Positions 9,274 to 18,770 are shown, counted from the stretch's first letter. The stretch: DNA of 64,000 nucleotides from an uncultured Erythrobacter sp. (GCA_947502815.1 CANNBH010000001.1:2514818-2578817), one strand, 5' to 3'. The notes: generated from the letters alone by a model not told the origin. Numbers and translations are program-made.

Positions 9274-9711
9274 TTACCAGCTTCCGGTGTTTTCCATGCT
9301 GGCCCATGGCTCTTGCGGGTCCAATGTGCCTTCCTGAAGCAGTTCTATTGAGATTCCATCGGGTGATTTCACGAAAGCCATATGCCCATCGCGCGGCGGA
9401 CGGTGGATGATGTGCCCAGCATCCGCGATGCGCTGGCACGTCTCGTAAATGTTCTTCACACGGTAGGCGAGGTGACCAAAATTGCGCCCGCCATCGTAGG
9501 TTTCGGGCGCGCTGCCATCTTCGGGCGGCCAATTGTAAGTGAGCTCAACCTCGGCCACGCCCTCTTCACCCGGTGCAGCCAGAAAGATCAGCGTGAAGCG
9601 CCCTGCCTCTATGTCAAAGCGGCGCACCTCCTCCAATCCGATCAGCTTGAAGAAATCGACCGTCGCAACTGGATCTGTGATTCGGATCATAGAGTGAAGG
9701 AATTGTGTCAT
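9274..9711 (-). CDS. Lactoylglutathione lyase-like glyoxalase (VOC superfamily)
   Basis: A 145-residue single VOC domain. It begins 'MTQFLHSMIRITDP', which matches the first strand of glyoxalase I, where a His ligates the metal. It continues with 'ELTYNWP' (metal-ligand Glu region), 'NFGHLAYRV' (His) and 'SPDGISIELLQ' (Glu). These four positions agree with the His/Glu metal site of GloA. The reaction would be conversion of the methylglyoxal-glutathione hemithioacetal to S-lactoylglutathione. The ATG at 9711 is chosen over one seven codons upstream because the homology-like region begins there. Other VOC enzymes share the fold, so the substrate is likely but not certain. Confidence 0.85.
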   Translation of the reverse strand: MTQFLHSMIRITDPVATVDFFKLIGLEEVRRFDIEAGRFTLIFLAAPGEEGVAEVELTYNWPPEDGSAPETYDGGRNFGHLAYRVKNIYETCQRIADAGHIIHRPPRDGHMAFVKSPDGISIELLQEGTLDPQEPWASMENTGSW

Positions 9712-9842
9712 GTGAGGCTCCCTGCTTTGCATCCGCAGCTAGTCGGTCAAGCATATCAGGGCAAGCTTGATACAGGCGCGGTCGCCCGAAGGTTCAGCGG
9801 AAAATTGGAACCTTCAACCGATCTAGCACGCCTCCAAAAAGG

Positions 9843-9875
9843 AAAAGGCGCGGAACCATAATCTGGTTCCGCGCC
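9843..9875 (-). terminator. Rho-independent terminator of the TorF porin gene
   Basis: The arms GGCGCGGAACCA (9847-9858) and TGGTTCCGCGCC (9864-9875) pair perfectly over 12 bp around a five-base loop. On the minus strand the hairpin is followed by TTTT and, after two bases, TTTTT. It lies 46 bp beyond the stop codon of the porin gene. Confidence 0.9.
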
Positions 9876-9921
9876 CCGTTCCTCCTGCTTATATCGCAGG
9901 TTTTTGCTATCAACGAGAAGC

Positions 9922-10824
9922 TTAGAAGCTCGCGCTGATCGTCGCGACGACCGCGTCGTCGACAAAGTCATAAGAACCCGGTGCAATGTCGCCTTCGGCG
10001 CCGACGTAGGCGATGTTGGCTGAGAAGTTACCGCCAAGGGCAACGTCTGCACTGATCGACCAATCGAACGCTTTGCTGTCGTTGGTGAAGGTCAGGAAAC
10101 CATCAGTGTAACCAACATGGCCATTGAGCGTCAGCGGTGTGCCGCTGATCCCGATGCCAAGGTCGGTGTAGATATAGAGGTTATCCGTGCTGCCGAGCGA
10201 ATCCTGATCTGGTGCGTAAGCAACGCCAGTGGTCGCCGATACAGGACCGAGCGAGAAGCCAAGCGAACCGTAGAATTCGTAATAGTCGAAATCACCGGCC
10301 ACGGCATCAGGGTAAGTGTAAGCGATAACGCCAACATCAGCCGAGATTGCATCGCTTAGATCACCGCTCCAACCTGCATAGAGGTCAAGCTCAGTCGAGC
10401 CGTAGCCGACTGTGTCTTCGTCTAGGCTGGATGCCCAAGTACCAGCGTAGAAACCGGACGAGTGGCTGAGGTCAAAACCGCCCTGAATGGCAATTTCACC
10501 GCCGGACAAATCAACACCGCGGAAACGGTACTCGCTGGTAAGAGCGACATTGGCGGAGAACGAAAATCCAGTTTCACCGCCAATTGAGCTGGTCTGGTCA
10601 ACTTCGACCGTCTCAGCAGCACGCGCTGTGCTGGTTGAGAGAACCACTTTTGTTGGGTCAGCGGGAGTGATGTCTAGCGCAGCAGACGCCGCGACCAGTT
10701 CTGCGCTGATCTCTTCATCAGCAACAGGAGCCTCGCTAATTTCGGAGGCGAATGCGGGCGCTGCAGAAATAAGCATGCCAGCGGAGAGGGTTGCGGCCGA
10801 AAGACCGCGGATGGACGTGAGCAT
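9922..10824 (-). CDS. TorF-family putative porin
   Basis: A 300-residue secreted beta-barrel. The start at 10824 has AAGGAAG upstream and opens a clear signal peptide ('LSAATLSAGMLISAAPAFA'). The mature part begins with an acidic Ala/Glu-rich linker and then carries alternating strands such as 'NVALTSEYRFRGVDLSGG', 'GFDLSHSSGFYAGTWASSL' and 'ELDLYAGWSGDL', which are hallmarks of TIGR02001/TorF proteins. It ends 'AVVATISASF' with the barrel-terminal Phe. The family forms outer-membrane channels of unknown substrate, common in marine alpha- and gammaproteobacteria. It is monocistronic with a strong terminator; the 385 bp upstream is shared with a divergent phosphatase gene. Confidence 0.85.
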   Translation of the reverse strand: MLTSIRGLSAATLSAGMLISAAPAFASEISEAPVADEEISAELVAASAALDITPADPTKVVLSTSTARAAETVEVDQTSSIGGETGFSFSANVALTSEYRFRGVDLSGGEIAIQGGFDLSHSSGFYAGTWASSLDEDTVGYGSTELDLYAGWSGDLSDAISADVGVIAYTYPDAVAGDFDYYEFYGSLGFSLGPVSATTGVAYAPDQDSLGSTDNLYIYTDLGIGISGTPLTLNGHVGYTDGFLTFTNDSKAFDWSISADVALGGNFSANIAYVGAEGDIAPGSYDFVDDAVVATISASF

Positions 10825-11209
10825 TACAACTTCCTTATTTAATGTTGTTGCTTCGTCCCACCTGCACAATCGGAGGCTGCGTATTTTTATGAGCAATCTC
10901 ATCCGAATGTGAAACAATCTTGCACTCAAATGCTGCATGGCACAAGACAAATTGCGCCCTTAACCACAGGCAGTGTGACATTCGCACATTAAGTGTTGAA
11001 AATTTGCATCACTTCAAAGGCTCAATCAGTCCTCGACCTGCCGCACGCTCAGTTGCCGTTCAGCGAGGAAGCGATTAAAGCCGCGTCAAATTCACAACCT
11101 AGAATGCTTTCCCCCTCCTCTCGCGTTTAATGTCACCGCTCTACCAGCTGCTGCGATTGCTATTGCAAATTGGACATTGGCGCACATCACCGGCAATTAA
11201 AGACACCCT
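10825..11209. other. Divergent intergenic region between porin and phosphatase genes
   Basis: It holds no open frame that looks coding. It must contain the promoters of the porin (minus) and of the PPP phosphatase (plus). The AT-rich stretch around 10900-11010 is the most promoter-like part, but I see no convincing paired -35/-10 boxes, repeat or hairpin. Confidence 0.5.
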
Positions 11210-12013
11210 ATGTTTAACGCCCTTCGCAATCTGTTTCGCCCTCGCCCCCGCGCGCCGCTTCCTGCGGTTCCCGCAGGCTCGCGTTATTTTGTGATTGGCG
11301 ACATTCATGGCCGGATGGATCTGTATGCCGCAATGATCGACGCGATTGAGGCGGACGACGCAGCGCGGCCAGAGGCCGACAGCCATGTCATATTGCTGGG
11401 CGATCTGGTTGATCGAGGCCCCGACAGTGCCGGCGTTATTTCGCGCACACGAAGCTGGCAAAATGAGCGGTCAGTGCGCGTGCTTGCAGGCAATCACGAA
11501 GAAATGTTCCTCAACTCCTTTAAGAAGCCTGAGGTGCTGCGCCATTTTCTAAAACATGGCGGGCGCGAGACAGTGTTGTCCTATGGATTGTCTCGCAAAC
11601 AATTCAACGCAATGAATTTGGACGAATTGTTTGCGCTTATGCCGCAGCTTATCCCGCAAGCGGACATTGATTACATGCGCGATTTCGAAGAGATGATCGT
11701 CGCCGGCGACTACCTCTTTGTGCATGCAGGCATTGATCCAGCCGTGCCGCTCGATCAACAAAAACGGGCCGACATGCTTTGGATCCGCGACCGGTTTTTG
11801 GATCATGAAGGAGCGTTGGAAAAGGTCGTCGTCCATGGCCATACGATCTTTGACAAGGTCATGGATTGCGGCAACCGGATCGGGATTGATACTGGCGCTT
11901 TTCGTTCAGGTGTGCTTACGGCCCTCGTGCTCGAAGACGACCAACGACGGATCCTTCAGGCCAGCCAAACCGATGGCGGCCCGATAGAGGTCTTTCAGGG
12001 CGAACGGGCGTAA
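11210..12013 (+). CDS. PPP-family metallophosphoesterase (serine/threonine phosphatase or Ap4A hydrolase type)
   Basis: A 267-residue soluble enzyme with the full PPP metal-site signature: GDIHG (30-34), GDLVDRG (64-70), GNHE (94-97), then 'FVHAGIDP' and 'VVHGHTIFD' for the later His ligands. These bind two metal ions and hydrolyse phosphomonoesters or diadenosine tetraphosphate. Bacterial members include PrpA/PrpB protein phosphatases and ApaH; the short length and the 'HAGI.P....Q' region fit the bacterial Ser/Thr phosphatase type best. It lies 99 bp upstream of ugd on the same strand and may be cotranscribed with it. The enzyme class is sure, the substrate is not. Confidence 0.88.
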   Translation: MFNALRNLFRPRPRAPLPAVPAGSRYFVIGDIHGRMDLYAAMIDAIEADDAARPEADSHVILLGDLVDRGPDSAGVISRTRSWQNERSVRVLAGNHEEMFLNSFKKPEVLRHFLKHGGRETVLSYGLSRKQFNAMNLDELFALMPQLIPQADIDYMRDFEEMIVAGDYLFVHAGIDPAVPLDQQKRADMLWIRDRFLDHEGALEKVVVHGHTIFDKVMDCGNRIGIDTGAFRSGVLTALVLEDDQRRILQASQTDGGPIEVFQGERA

Positions 12014-12112
12014 TGGCATTTGCAAGAAAGCCGCGCAGGCGCGCTTCTTTACCATATTTTTGCGCTAAATCCTTATGCGCGCATTTGATCAAGAATTAGG
12101 GGCAGTAACGCC

Positions 12113-13423
12113 ATGAAAATTGCAATGGTGGGTTCAGGCTATGTTGGCCTGGTATCGGGCGCATGTTTCGCCGATTTTGGCCATGACGTCGTTTGCATCG
12201 ATAAGGATCAAGGCAAGATCGACCGGCTACACGATGGCGTAATGCCAATTTATGAGCCCGGGCTCGATGCTTTGGTGGAAAGCAATGTGAAGGCAGGCCG
12301 CCTGTCTTTCACCACATCGCTCGCCGAAGGGATAAAAGACGCCGCTGCCATCTTCATCGCGGTCGGCACACCCAGCCGCCGGGGCGATGGCCACGCTGAC
12401 CTGTCGTTTGTGTATGCCGTGGCCAAGGAGGTTGGCGAAAGCTTGGCCAATCCCGCTGTTGTCGTGACCAAATCAACCGTGCCCGTTGGGACCGGTGATG
12501 AGGTGGAGCGCATTCTTGCGGACAGCGGCACAGCACATCAGTTCTCCGTCGTTTCCAATCCCGAATTTCTGCGCGAAGGCGCCGCGATTGGCGATTTCAA
12601 ACGCCCAGACCGGATTGTGATCGGGGCAGAGGATGATTTTGGCCGCGATATTATGCGCGAAGTCTATCGTCCGTTGTTCCTCAACGAATCGCCGATTCTC
12701 TTCACTGAGCGCCGCACCAGCGAGCTTATCAAATACGCCGCCAACGCATTCCTCGCGACCAAGATCACTTTCATCAACGAAATGGCCGATCTGTGCGAAA
12801 AGGTTGGCGCGAATGTGCAAGACGTCAGCCGCGGCATCGGAATGGACAACCGCATCGGTTCCAAATTCCTGCACGCCGGTCCCGGCTATGGCGGATCCTG
12901 CTTCCCCAAAGACACACTCGCTTTGCTCAAGACGGCGGAGGACTATGACAGCCCCACGCGCATCGTCGAAGCGGTCGTCAAAACCAATGAGAGCCGCAAG
13001 CGCGCCATGGGCCGCAAAGTGCTCGACGCATTGGGCGGCGCAGAGGGCGCGCGCGGCAAGAAAGCCGCCTTGTTGGGTCTGACGTTTAAGCCAAACACAG
13101 ACGACATGCGCGATTCCCCTGCGATTGCCGTCGCACAGACGCTGACCGATGCCGGCGTGATTGTGTCGGCGTTTGATCCAGAAGGGATGGAGATTGCAAA
13201 ACCGCTCATGCCCGATGTGAACATGTGCGGTGATCCCTATGCCGCGCTCGATGGCGCCGATGTCATCGCGATTGTGACCGAATGGGACGTGTTCCGCGCG
13301 CTCGACCTGAACCGGGTCAAGGATTTGGTGTCCGCGCCGGTCATGGTTGACCTGCGCAATATCTACAATCCAGACGACATGCGCGCCGCGGGATTCGCCT
13401 ATACAAGCATTGGGCGCGCGTAA
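12113..13423 (+). CDS. ugd: UDP-glucose 6-dehydrogenase
   Basis: A 436-residue cytoplasmic enzyme that oxidises UDP-glucose twice with NAD+ to UDP-glucuronate, a precursor for acidic surface polysaccharides. It starts at ATG 12113 with AGGGGC upstream and shows the NAD-binding GSGYVG (7-12), 'VGTPS', 'KSTVPVGT', 'EFLREG', and the catalytic cysteine in 'PGYGGSCFPKDT' (Cys263). The C-terminal UDP-binding domain contains 'GLTFKPNTDDMRDSPA'. The length is normal for the family. No polysaccharide cluster is next to it; the nearest glycan gene is the NfrB-like transferase. A strong terminator follows at 13475. Confidence 0.97.
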   Translation: MKIAMVGSGYVGLVSGACFADFGHDVVCIDKDQGKIDRLHDGVMPIYEPGLDALVESNVKAGRLSFTTSLAEGIKDAAAIFIAVGTPSRRGDGHADLSFVYAVAKEVGESLANPAVVVTKSTVPVGTGDEVERILADSGTAHQFSVVSNPEFLREGAAIGDFKRPDRIVIGAEDDFGRDIMREVYRPLFLNESPILFTERRTSELIKYAANAFLATKITFINEMADLCEKVGANVQDVSRGIGMDNRIGSKFLHAGPGYGGSCFPKDTLALLKTAEDYDSPTRIVEAVVKTNESRKRAMGRKVLDALGGAEGARGKKAALLGLTFKPNTDDMRDSPAIAVAQTLTDAGVIVSAFDPEGMEIAKPLMPDVNMCGDPYAALDGADVIAIVTEWDVFRALDLNRVKDLVSAPVMVDLRNIYNPDDMRAAGFAYTSIGRA

Positions 13424-13474
13424 TCTCAGAGTTCTGAGCCTTAACCTTAGGTACAATTCGAAAATTAAGATCAG

Positions 13475-13506
13475 CACTTGGCGACATTTTCGCCAAGTGT
13501 TGCTTT
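13475..13506 (+). terminator. Rho-independent terminator of ugd
   Basis: CACTTGGCGA (13475-13484) and TCGCCAAGTG (13490-13499) form a perfect 10-bp stem with a five-base loop, followed by TTGCTTTTC. It lies 51 bp after the ugd stop. Confidence 0.85.
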
Positions 13507-13644
13507 TCATTGTGCATAATCGCGATGAAATTGCCCACAAAACCCCGACAAAATTGAAAAAAATTTGGATGGGGTCTTGGGTTTCGCCCCCAGTCTATAG
13601 TAGCCTTCGCCCCGGGTAGGGTTAATCAAAGCATGGGGGCTTTT

Positions 13645-16600
13645 ATGACAAAACGTAATTTTCTTTCCGGAGTCGGTGTTGTGGCGCTTTCTGGAGCGCT
13701 GGCCGCGTCACCGGCCTATGCGTCCGAAAGCGAAAGTGTAGGCGTCTTTGATGACGTCAGCTTGGACGCGCTTGATAGCGGATCAGATGAAACCACAGCG
13801 AGCGGTGTAAAAGACCCGCTGCTTTCAGACTTCGACCTGAACACTGAGCGCGCACCATTTGACCGTGACGTATCGGACCCGCGCACTGCGCCAAAAGCGC
13901 CTGTGGACGCTCCATTGGAGTCATTTAGCGGTCTTCAAGATTTCACAGCTACGGTCAGCCTCGCGGTGCCACGTATAGAAGCCGGACCTGTCGGTCCTGA
14001 TCCGCGTCTGCTTGTTACGGATGAAGTCGGTGTGGATTTCGGCGATCCGGACAACCTTGTGCCTTCAGCGGTCCAAATCTTTATTCAAAGAAACTCTGAT
14101 GGCGCCGTGTTCTTCAATTGCAGCGGCTCAGTCATCAACCCGCGCACGATCTTAACCGCCGCTCACTGTGTGAATGGCAGCAGCGGTGGGATCGCTACAA
14201 CGTCTTCGGAAACCTATGGTCTTCCTGGCACCGGTGCTGACTCCACGCTTCTGATTGCAACCGGTCAAAGCAGCGCTGATCGCCTGTTCACATATATCGG
14301 AACCGGAGCTGGCTACGATGAAGGCGGTCTTGCATCGTCAACCGACGTCATCATTCACCCGACAGGCAATCCAGACAACGTAGGCCTAGGCTTTCCTTGG
14401 GCTGATGTCGCCCTGATCGCGGTCGATTCGCCGATCACCGATGTTCCTGCCTTGTCGATCCTGTTGTCGCCCTTGTCCGAAGTGACGCACGTTCTTCAAG
14501 TCGGTTACGGCACCAACGGAACGGGCCTGACGGGCGGCACCAACGCGGGCAGTCGTTTCCTACGCCGCGTGGGTGAGAATATGCTCGGCATGCTGGGCAG
14601 CACCGGTGATTTCATCGACGGCGTGTTCACTGATCTCGCGCCTGCAAGCCAAACGATAGGCTTTGAATCGCAGCCGTATTACTGGACCGATTTTGACAAT
14701 CCAGATCGCACGCCCGAAGAAGAAGCTGGCTGCGTCTACCCAGGCGGTACCATTTCTTGTGACTCTCTTGAAGCTGTTCTTGCGATCGACTTCTTCGATG
14801 GCGATGCGCTGCCCGGTGAAGCAGGAACGGGACCTGGCGACTCCGGCTCGCCTTTGATTGCAGACCAGATTCACGACACTCAGGTGGCTATCGGCGTCTT
14901 GTCAGGCGGTTTTGACTTCTTCAATCTGGGCGGCACTTACAGCGATGTCAGCTTCTACAACCCGCTGTTCCCGTTCTTTGAGTTCATCACAGAGAACACT
15001 TCCTACAAATACGTTTCCGCAGTGCGCGGTGATGGCAATTGGTCCGATCCAACCCATTGGACACAAGACCTTGATCCCGGATTCTTGGTTGATGATGGCT
15101 CTGGCAATTTAGTCAACGGCATTCCGCTCGGAAATGAGCCTGGCATCTTCGATGACAGCGCTCGCTTTGGCAGCATTCTGGGCACCGACATTGCCGGGGG
15201 CAACACCACCATAACAACGGGCTTTGAAGGCATCGACACCACCGTGCCAGAAAGCTCAGTCCTGCTTGGCCCAGGTTCAACCGGTTTTGTACCGAACAAC
15301 ACAGACGGCATCGTAGGCACTGCGTTTGAAAATCCGGCGCAATATTTTGAAGTTCACCTTAACCGCCGCGGCACAACCACGGTCGATTTGGATGTCGAAA
15401 TTGATCGGTTGGTAATCGACCATCGCCGTGCTGGATTGGTCGTGGGCGAGGGTTGGGAATTCACAAGTCTCACCGGCGTTGAGCAATTCAATGGCTTTAC
15501 CGAAGTCAACGGTACGCTGAACACCAGCATTTACACGCTGGCTGCTGGTGAATTGAACGGCGACGGAGGCACTATCGCTGTCGACGCCCTGTTCAATGTT
15601 GAAGGCTTGCTCAGCGCGGGCGGAGCCGATGCGTTCGGCTCTCTCACGATCGATGGTGATTATGTTCAAACAAGCGGCGGCGCATTGTGGGCCGATTTCT
15701 CTGTTGGTCGGCGCGGCGATGTGTCTGCCGACAGCTATGACATCACCGGTGCCGCGATCCTCGATGGCGAATTGGTTCTTTCCAGCCAGGATCGCCGTGT
15801 CCGCTTTGGTTCGGAGTTCACGCTCCTGACCGCTGGCTCAATCGATGGTGACTTTGCAGAGGTGACCTTCGTCAGTAGCTCGGCGCTGCTAACAGCAGAA
15901 CATCGGATTGAGGACAATTCCATCATCGTGGAAATCACAGCGCGCAGCATTCGTGATCTGGTGGGGGCCACCAGCACGCTTCGATCGCTCGGAACAGCGC
16001 TTGATACATTGCGGGCACGCGACAGTTTCGTGGGCATGTTCGATGTGCTGGACAGCGCAACCTTCGACACGCTGGGATCAACCCTGTCCTCGCTCGCTCC
16101 GATGAGCGCGTTCAACCAAACCTTCACCGCAAACGCATTCTCACAGCGTTTCACCGGTCAAATCGCACAGCGCACTCTCGCGCTGCGCGGCGGATCGCGC
16201 GCGGCGGGTGGTTTCTCGGCAGCAGGCAATGCAAGCTTTGCGCTTGCTGGCACGACGCCGGGCGAAACGGGCAAGCTGGGCATCTTTGGCAGCGCATCGG
16301 GCGTCTACCTCAATGGTGGTCAGCATTCGGGCGTCCTCGGCAACGGGGCGGTCGGATTCGGCACCTATGGAACAAATGGCGCGGTAACGAACAGCGTGGT
16401 CGGGGCGAACGCTTTCGAACAGCTTTCTCTTACTCAAGCCGGTGAAATGACCATTGGTGCCGATCTGCAAGTCGCAGATGGCTTCAGCTTTGGTGTTGCG
16501 GTGTCCAACATTCGCAACAGCCAGCAATCGTCCAGCGCTTTGCAAGCCCAAGAGGACAGGAGCCAATCGGTTGCGATTTATGCTTCTTGGACGAATGGCG

Positions 16601-17199
16601 GGCTGTTCGCTGATGGTTATGCCGGCACTTCGAACCAAGAGTTCGGCGTAGATCGTGCGAGCCAAGGTGAATTCGTCAATGCCTACACCAATGCAATCGG
16701 CCAAGCCGAGGGTGAGCAAACCTTCGGCGGAATGCGGCTCGGCTATGCCTTTGATCTGGCACACGGGGTCGAAGTTGGCCCAGTGGCAAGCTTGGATTAT
16801 GTGCGCAACTCACTTCGCGGATATGACGAAGTGGGCGCCGGCACCTTTGGTTTGTCGGTCGCGGATCGCAGCTTCACCTCTATGGGGGCGAAGATGGGCG
16901 CGATGGCATCCTTTGACATTGCGGCAAGCGAAACCAGCTCAATCCGGGCCTTTGGTTCGGTCGCCTATGCGCGTGAATTGGCCGACACGTCCGATGTTGT
17001 GACAGCGCACTTCTTTGGCGCGGCGGACACACCGTTCACCATCGCCAATGCGCTCGACCCACAATGGGTTTCGGTCAATGCTGGGGCAGAGATGAACGTG
17101 GGTGCAAACCTCAGCGCTTCACTCTCTGTCACATCGGATATGGGCCGCGGCCCTCTATCCAACGATCAAGGGCGCGTATCGCTCAGCTGGCGTTTCTAA
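13645..17199 (+). CDS. Autotransporter with trypsin-like serine protease passenger
   Basis: A 1184-residue type V secretion protein. ATG 13645 is preferred over 13633 because it opens a standard signal peptide ('FLSGVGVVALSGALAASPAYA') and has GGGGG just upstream. The passenger has an S1-type catalytic triad: His174 in 'LTAAHCVNG', Asp254 in 'WADVALIAV', Ser400 in 'GPGDSGSPLI'. A beta-helix-like region follows (about 470-760, including 'LNTSIYTLAAGELNGDGG', typical of T5aSS stalk repeats). The C-terminal beta-domain (about 900-1184) ends 'RVSLSWRF'. The protein would cross the inner membrane by Sec and display or release the protease at the surface. It is monocistronic between two terminators. 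The substrate is unknown. Confidence 0.93.
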   Translation: MTKRNFLSGVGVVALSGALAASPAYASESESVGVFDDVSLDALDSGSDETTASGVKDPLLSDFDLNTERAPFDRDVSDPRTAPKAPVDAPLESFSGLQDFTATVSLAVPRIEAGPVGPDPRLLVTDEVGVDFGDPDNLVPSAVQIFIQRNSDGAVFFNCSGSVINPRTILTAAHCVNGSSGGIATTSSETYGLPGTGADSTLLIATGQSSADRLFTYIGTGAGYDEGGLASSTDVIIHPTGNPDNVGLGFPWADVALIAVDSPITDVPALSILLSPLSEVTHVLQVGYGTNGTGLTGGTNAGSRFLRRVGENMLGMLGSTGDFIDGVFTDLAPASQTIGFESQPYYWTDFDNPDRTPEEEAGCVYPGGTISCDSLEAVLAIDFFDGDALPGEAGTGPGDSGSPLIADQIHDTQVAIGVLSGGFDFFNLGGTYSDVSFYNPLFPFFEFITENTSYKYVSAVRGDGNWSDPTHWTQDLDPGFLVDDGSGNLVNGIPLGNEPGIFDDSARFGSILGTDIAGGNTTITTGFEGIDTTVPESSVLLGPGSTGFVPNNTDGIVGTAFENPAQYFEVHLNRRGTTTVDLDVEIDRLVIDHRRAGLVVGEGWEFTSLTGVEQFNGFTEVNGTLNTSIYTLAAGELNGDGGTIAVDALFNVEGLLSAGGADAFGSLTIDGDYVQTSGGALWADFSVGRRGDVSADSYDITGAAILDGELVLSSQDRRVRFGSEFTLLTAGSIDGDFAEVTFVSSSALLTAEHRIEDNSIIVEITARSIRDLVGATSTLRSLGTALDTLRARDSFVGMFDVLDSATFDTLGSTLSSLAPMSAFNQTFTANAFSQRFTGQIAQRTLALRGGSRAAGGFSAAGNASFALAGTTPGETGKLGIFGSASGVYLNGGQHSGVLGNGAVGFGTYGTNGAVTNSVVGANAFEQLSLTQAGEMTIGADLQVADGFSFGVAVSNIRNSQQSSSALQAQEDRSQSVAIYASWTNGGLFADGYAGTSNQEFGVDRASQGEFVNAYTNAIGQAEGEQTFGGMRLGYAFDLAHGVEVGPVASLDYVRNSLRGYDEVGAGTFGLSVADRSFTSMGAKMGAMASFDIAASETSSIRAFGSVAYARELADTSDVVTAHFFGAADTPFTIANALDPQWVSVNAGAEMNVGANLSASLSVTSDMGRGPLSNDQGRVSLSWRF

Positions 17200-17227
17200 C
17201 GCCTAAGGCGCACAGCGCCGGATGATG

Positions 17228-17268
17228 AAATGCCGGGCCTTGCACATCGCAAGGTCCGGCATTTTCGT
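17228..17268 (+). terminator. Terminator of the autotransporter gene
   Basis: AAATGCCGGGCCTTGC (17228-17243) pairs with GCAAGGTCCGGCATTT (17249-17264) with a single G-T wobble, followed by TCGTT. It starts 28 bp after the stop. The A-rich left flank means it may also work in the other direction for the TspO-like gene. Confidence 0.8.
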
Positions 17269-17367
17269 TACCAAGCATCTCCACTCGAAAGAAGCGGACG
17301 CGAAACAGGATTAGCGACCAGCCCAAATCTCGGCTGCAATATCCCCGCTTGAGGCTAAATAGCCTGA

Positions 17368-18156
17368 TTAAACGCCGATCCAATGTCGCCTGTTAGCTGA
17401 GTTAAAGAGGCCGCTCACCACCGCGAGCGCCACCAATATTCCGGCAAAGAAACAGGCGTATGCGATGCTGCTCGCCTCTTGTCCGCCGCGAAAATAGATC
17501 GCAAGCAAGGCCCAGCAGAACACCAAGCCGTACCAAGGGTTTCCGCGCGAACGCACCACGGCCAATGCCGCGATCACGCCGCCAACGCCAATCATAATGG
17601 CCGCAGCCATCGGGTAAGCGAAACCGCCACCAATGCCGTAATAGGCAAGCGTGGCGGAAATGTTCACGATGCTCGCCGCGGTTAGCCACGCGGCCAGCGC
17701 GCTGAGCGCAAGGGCGGCGAACCAGCGTTCACCCGCTGACAGCGCGGCCTGCGCTGCCAAGGTGCGCAAGCAAACGAGTAAGCCGCCCAGCGAAACGAGG
17801 ATGATAATTGCCGAGACTGCCGTGAGATTGGCGAATTGCGTGTAGGTCGCCCAAACGCCCTGCGCCGCCAAAGCAATCGCCGCGGGCCATGCGATCCGAT
17901 CAAGCAAGGCGTTGTCACGCTGCTTTGGCAAAGCCTGCCAGATCGCGAAAATTGCTGACCCCAGAAACAGCGGTCCCCAAATCGCAAACGCCCAGCCCGA
18001 TGGCGTGATCAGCGTCCGAATACTATCTGAACGATCGCCAATGGGTTCGCCAAAACCGAACTGGGGCAAGAAGGTCGCGCCAATCTGAATGAAGACAGCG
18101 ATGAGGACGGCGGCGCGTTGAGCCGTGCTGCGCGAATGGGAGATGGAATTGATCAT
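17368..18156 (-). CDS. TspO/MBR-like integral membrane protein
   Basis: A 262-residue membrane protein with about seven hydrophobic segments. Its first loop has 'TPSGWAFAIWGPLFLGSA', close to the 'PSGW.FAIWGPIY' signature of TspO-like tryptophan-rich sensory proteins and their longer relatives. The canonical TspO is about 160 residues with five helices, so this is the extended form often annotated only as hypothetical. Family members bind porphyrins or sterol-like ligands, but that cannot be claimed here. It is the only gene between the autotransporter terminator and rnpB on this strand. The family hint is moderate, the function unknown. Confidence 0.6.
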   Translation of the reverse strand: MINSISHSRSTAQRAAVLIAVFIQIGATFLPQFGFGEPIGDRSDSIRTLITPSGWAFAIWGPLFLGSAIFAIWQALPKQRDNALLDRIAWPAAIALAAQGVWATYTQFANLTAVSAIIILVSLGGLLVCLRTLAAQAALSAGERWFAALALSALAAWLTAASIVNISATLAYYGIGGGFAYPMAAAIMIGVGGVIAALAVVRSRGNPWYGLVFCWALLAIYFRGGQEASSIAYACFFAGILVALAVVSGLFNSANRRHWIGV

Positions 18157-18241
18157 GTCACCCCAACGGGCGCGCGGGGCGCAAGTTCCAAACCGCCGCG
18201 AACCAGCGGCATCACGTTGTAAATTGCTTGCGGCGCAAAAA

Positions 18242-18691
18242 TATCAGGGGGCGTCATAAGCCGGGTTCTGTCTCCGCACGCGGTATCCCAAAGGACCGGC
18301 CGCGCGGCGGCAACCATTCATCTAGGCCATCCATTGCTGAACGGCTCAAGCAGCCAACCCGGATCCCTCGGAGCGAACCACTCCTGCCTTTGCCCTCTCG
18401 AAAGAAGGTGCAGGCGCGAGACCCCTATTTGGCCTTGCTCCGGGTGGGGTTTACCATGCGAGCGATGTTACCACCGCCCCGGTGCGCTTTTACCGCACCC
18501 TTTCACCCTTACCTGTGGCTCCGGCTGTAAACAGCGAAGCCCATCGGCGGTTTGCTCTCTGTGGCACTGTCCCTAAACGCGCGCCCAAAAGCACACGCTC
18601 GGCGGGCGTTACCCGCCACCCTTGTTTCGTGGAGCCCGGACTTTCCTCGTTCCCCTAAATAGGTTCACGCGGCTGCCTCAGCCCCCTGATA
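18242..18691 (-). ncRNA. rnpB: RNase P RNA (class A, alphaproteobacterial)
   Basis: The minus strand carries the universal landmarks of bacterial RNase P RNA. The P1 helix is formed by TATCAGGGGGC (complement of 18681-18691) and GCCCCCTGATA (complement of 18242-18252). 'GAGGAAAGTCCGGGCTCC' lies near the 5' end (complement of about 18632-18649), and 'ACAGAACCCGGCTTATG' near the 3' end (complement of about 18256-18272). The conserved 'GGTAAGGGTGAAAGGGTG' core lies in the middle. Its length of about 450 nt is slightly above the usual 400. It removes 5' leaders from tRNA precursors together with RnpA, which is not in the window. A short T-rich run (ATTTTTGCG) follows P1. Open frames in this interval are not genes. 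Confidence 0.96.
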
Positions 18692-18706
18692 AGGATGGTC
18701 CATAGA

Positions 18707-18739
18707 GTAAGGGCCGACTTTAGCAAAGCCGGCCCTTAC
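18707..18739. terminator. Hairpin between aqpZ and rnpB
   Basis: GTAAGGGCCGACTTT (18707-18721) pairs with AAAGCCGGCCCTTAC (18725-18739) with one mismatch. It sits 31 bp after the aqpZ stop and 15 bp before the rnpB 5' end. No T-run follows on the minus strand, so it is either a weak aqpZ terminator or an RNA-stabilising hairpin. Confidence 0.5.
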
Positions 18740-18770
18740 ATCGTCAAATTCTATTGTCTTTGCGACGCCG

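Noticed and set aside
12473..13540. A 355-codon minus-strand open frame
   Set aside because: Antisense to ugd, which has all catalytic motifs; the frame continues past the ugd terminator without protein-like character.
18228..18576. Two overlapping plus-strand open frames of 80-100 codons
   Set aside because: They lie entirely on the antisense of RNase P RNA, whose conserved P1 helix and core motifs are clear; the predicted proteins look random.
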